From an uncultured Ruminococcus sp. (lineage in GTDB: Bacteria; Bacillota; Clostridia; Oscillospirales; Ruminococcaceae), in assembly GCA_900541495.1 (NCBI GenBank), contig UQKC01000011.1, forward strand, positions 1-51,276: 51,276 nucleotides of DNA, given 5' to 3'. Positions within the stretch are counted from its first letter, which is position 1. Each line of letters starts with the position of its first letter. A program made the translations under genes and the position numbers. Positions 50,358-51,276 of this stretch are shown piece by piece. The notes beneath the pieces are model-generated. The model did no database searches and had not been told where the DNA came from. It worked only from the letters and a program-made list of their open reading frames with translations.

Positions 50358-51047
50358 ATGTACAAATATGAAACTCACTGCCACACCTCCGAAGCAAGCG
50401 CCTGCGGAATGTCAACGGGCGCGGAAATGGCTCAGAAATACAAAGACGAGGGTTACGACGGGATCTTTGTCACCGACCATTTTTTCAACGGCAACTCTGC
50501 CGTTCCGCGCGATCTTCCGTGGAAAGACCGCATCGAGCTTTACTGCAAAGGCTATGAAAATGCAAAAGCGCACGGCGACAAGATAGGCTTGGACGTATTT
50601 TTCGGCGTTGAATACACATTTTACGGCGCGGATTTTCTTCTTTACGGTCCTGACAAGCAATGGCTAATCGAAAACGGAAACATTCTCGATGTAAATTACG
50701 AGATAACGGACGTTCTCAACTACTGCCGAAGCTGCGGATTTTTCGTTGTGCAGGCGCACCCGTTCCGCGATATTGACTATATCAAGCGCTTCACGCTCTG
50801 TCCGCACAATGTTGATGCGATAGAGGTAATAAACGCTTCGCACTTCAACAAGGAATTCAACAAGCGCGCCAAGACCTACGCCGAGTGGTACGATCTTCCC
50901 GAAACGGCAGGCTCGGACTCACACAGCACGACCGAGAGATACTTCGGCGGCGGAATACTTACAGAAACGCCGATAAAGTCTTATCTTGACTACAAAAATG
51001 CGGTTTTGAGCAGGAAGATAACGCTTTTAGAGGGAAACATTAAGTAA
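50358..51047 (+). CDS. PHP-domain phosphoesterase
   Basis: 229 residues from the ATG at 50358, preceded by AAAGGA; the frame reading back into the M20 gene is not used. PHP metal motifs are YETHCHTSEAS, FVTDHFFNG, GVEYTFYG, VVQAHPFRDI and AGSDSHS. It is probably a small-molecule or nucleotide phosphoesterase; the substrate is not readable. It is translationally coupled to the M20 peptidase gene. An AT-rich dispersed module begins right after its stop. Confidence 0.88.
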   Translation: MYKYETHCHTSEASACGMSTGAEMAQKYKDEGYDGIFVTDHFFNGNSAVPRDLPWKDRIELYCKGYENAKAHGDKIGLDVFFGVEYTFYGADFLLYGPDKQWLIENGNILDVNYEITDVLNYCRSCGFFVVQAHPFRDIDYIKRFTLCPHNVDAIEVINASHFNKEFNKRAKTYAEWYDLPETAGSDSHSTTERYFGGGILTETPIKSYLDYKNAVLSRKITLLEGNIK

Positions 51048-51150
51048 AATTCGAAATTAGGAATTCGGAATGCGGAATTATTTTTGATTCGGGAGTTTAC
51101 GTTGAAAATCCTGATTTCGTAGGGACGGATTCTATTTCTGCGCCCTTTTG
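51048..51150. repeat. AT-rich module and GTAGGG palindrome after the PHP gene
   Basis: AATTAGGAATTCGGAATGCGG follows the stop codon, then a degenerate GTAGGGACGGATTCTATTTC palindrome (51118-51145). It is the same arrangement as seen after the Rrf2 and fabD genes. Confidence 0.65.
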
Positions 51151-51244
51151 ATAACATTTTTACAATATTCAATAAAACAACGTCCGATCTTATTTTATGG
51201 AATAAATTTAAGGTTCTTGACAATACTAAGGAAACGCTGATTAA

Positions 51245-51276
51245 TACTAAACACCAATAAAATACAGGAAAAAATC
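51245..51276 (+). mobile_element. Left end of a MITE, CTAAACACCAAT family, cut by window edge
   Basis: TACTAAACACCAATAAAA and the following ACAGGAAAAAATC match the terminal repeat of the element at 11776. It is preceded by AAGGAAACGCTGATTAA (51228-51244), the end sequence of the palindromic element at 32057, which suggests one element inserted beside or into another. Confidence 0.7.

Overview
This window reads as chromosomal DNA of a moderate-GC member of the Clostridia, most likely the Oscillospiraceae/Ruminococcus group. That placement is inferred from gene content and order: ylxM-ffh-rpsP-khpA-rimM-trmD, ftsE-ftsX with an M23 hydrolase, yaaO-darA-holB-ricT, and a long fab/acc fatty-acid operon. 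Further support comes from consensus sigma-A promoters (TTGACA-17-TATAAT type), AGGAGG-like ribosome sites, frequent TTG/GTG starts, and many GTAGGGG...-type palindromic intergenic repeats. I see no rRNA, no convincing tRNA and no CRISPR. There is no phage or insertion sequence with a transposase, but small non-autonomous elements are abundant.

Layout. 1-1.6 kb: hflX (minus), with a leader that looks like an antibiotic-responsive transcription attenuator (22-codon leader peptide, competing hairpins). 1.7-5.5 kb: an exported protein of unknown function, an Rrf2/IscR-type regulator and an FAD-dependent oxidoreductase. 5.6-7.9 kb: the c-di-AMP synthase pair cdaA-cdaR(ybbR). 8.2-11.5 kb (plus): trmO and glycogen phosphorylase. 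11.9-22.4 kb (minus): ftsE, ftsX, M23 hydrolase, S41 protease, a TPR-like protein, yaaO-like decarboxylase, the c-di-AMP receptor darA, holB, ricT, a small membrane protein, an SPFH protein and what looks like the N-terminal stub of a heavy-metal ATPase. 22.5-28.7 kb (minus): a PucR-type regulator, HPr, then the SRP/ribosome-maturation operon, with two tiny membrane-protein genes inserted. 28.9-32.0 kb: a 1010-residue membrane-anchored EAL protein with a degenerate GGDEF and an unusual C-terminal beta-helix-like repeat domain. 32.3-41.7 kb (minus): fatty-acid synthesis (fabH, fabG, fabF, accB, fabZ, accC, two zinc-ribbon membrane proteins, accD, accA, acpP), with fabD divergent at 41.9 kb. 43-51 kb (plus): aroE, a TPR-like membrane protein, polysaccharide deacetylase-bactofilin-membrane protein, and M20 peptidase-PHP phosphoesterase.

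The genes fall into a few themes. These are translation and ribosome rescue (hflX, trmO, rimM, trmD, rpsP, khpA), membrane and wall building (fab/acc, ftsEX-M23, S41, deacetylase, bactofilin) and nucleotide second messengers (c-di-AMP synthesis and sensing, c-di-GMP hydrolysis). No recognisable enoyl-ACP reductase gene is present in the fab cluster.

The most striking non-genic feature is a layered repeat system. An AT-rich module (AATTCCGAATTA / GCGTAATTCGTAAT) abuts or supplies the stop codons of several genes. Palindromic GTAGGGG...CCC hairpins are scattered through intergenic DNA. Two composite elements lie between convergent genes and keep their flanks while carrying different central terminator-like hairpins. 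Several miniature elements with terminal inverted repeats are also present; three related ones sit inside the fab/acc operon and two of these bracket the zinc-ribbon gene pair.
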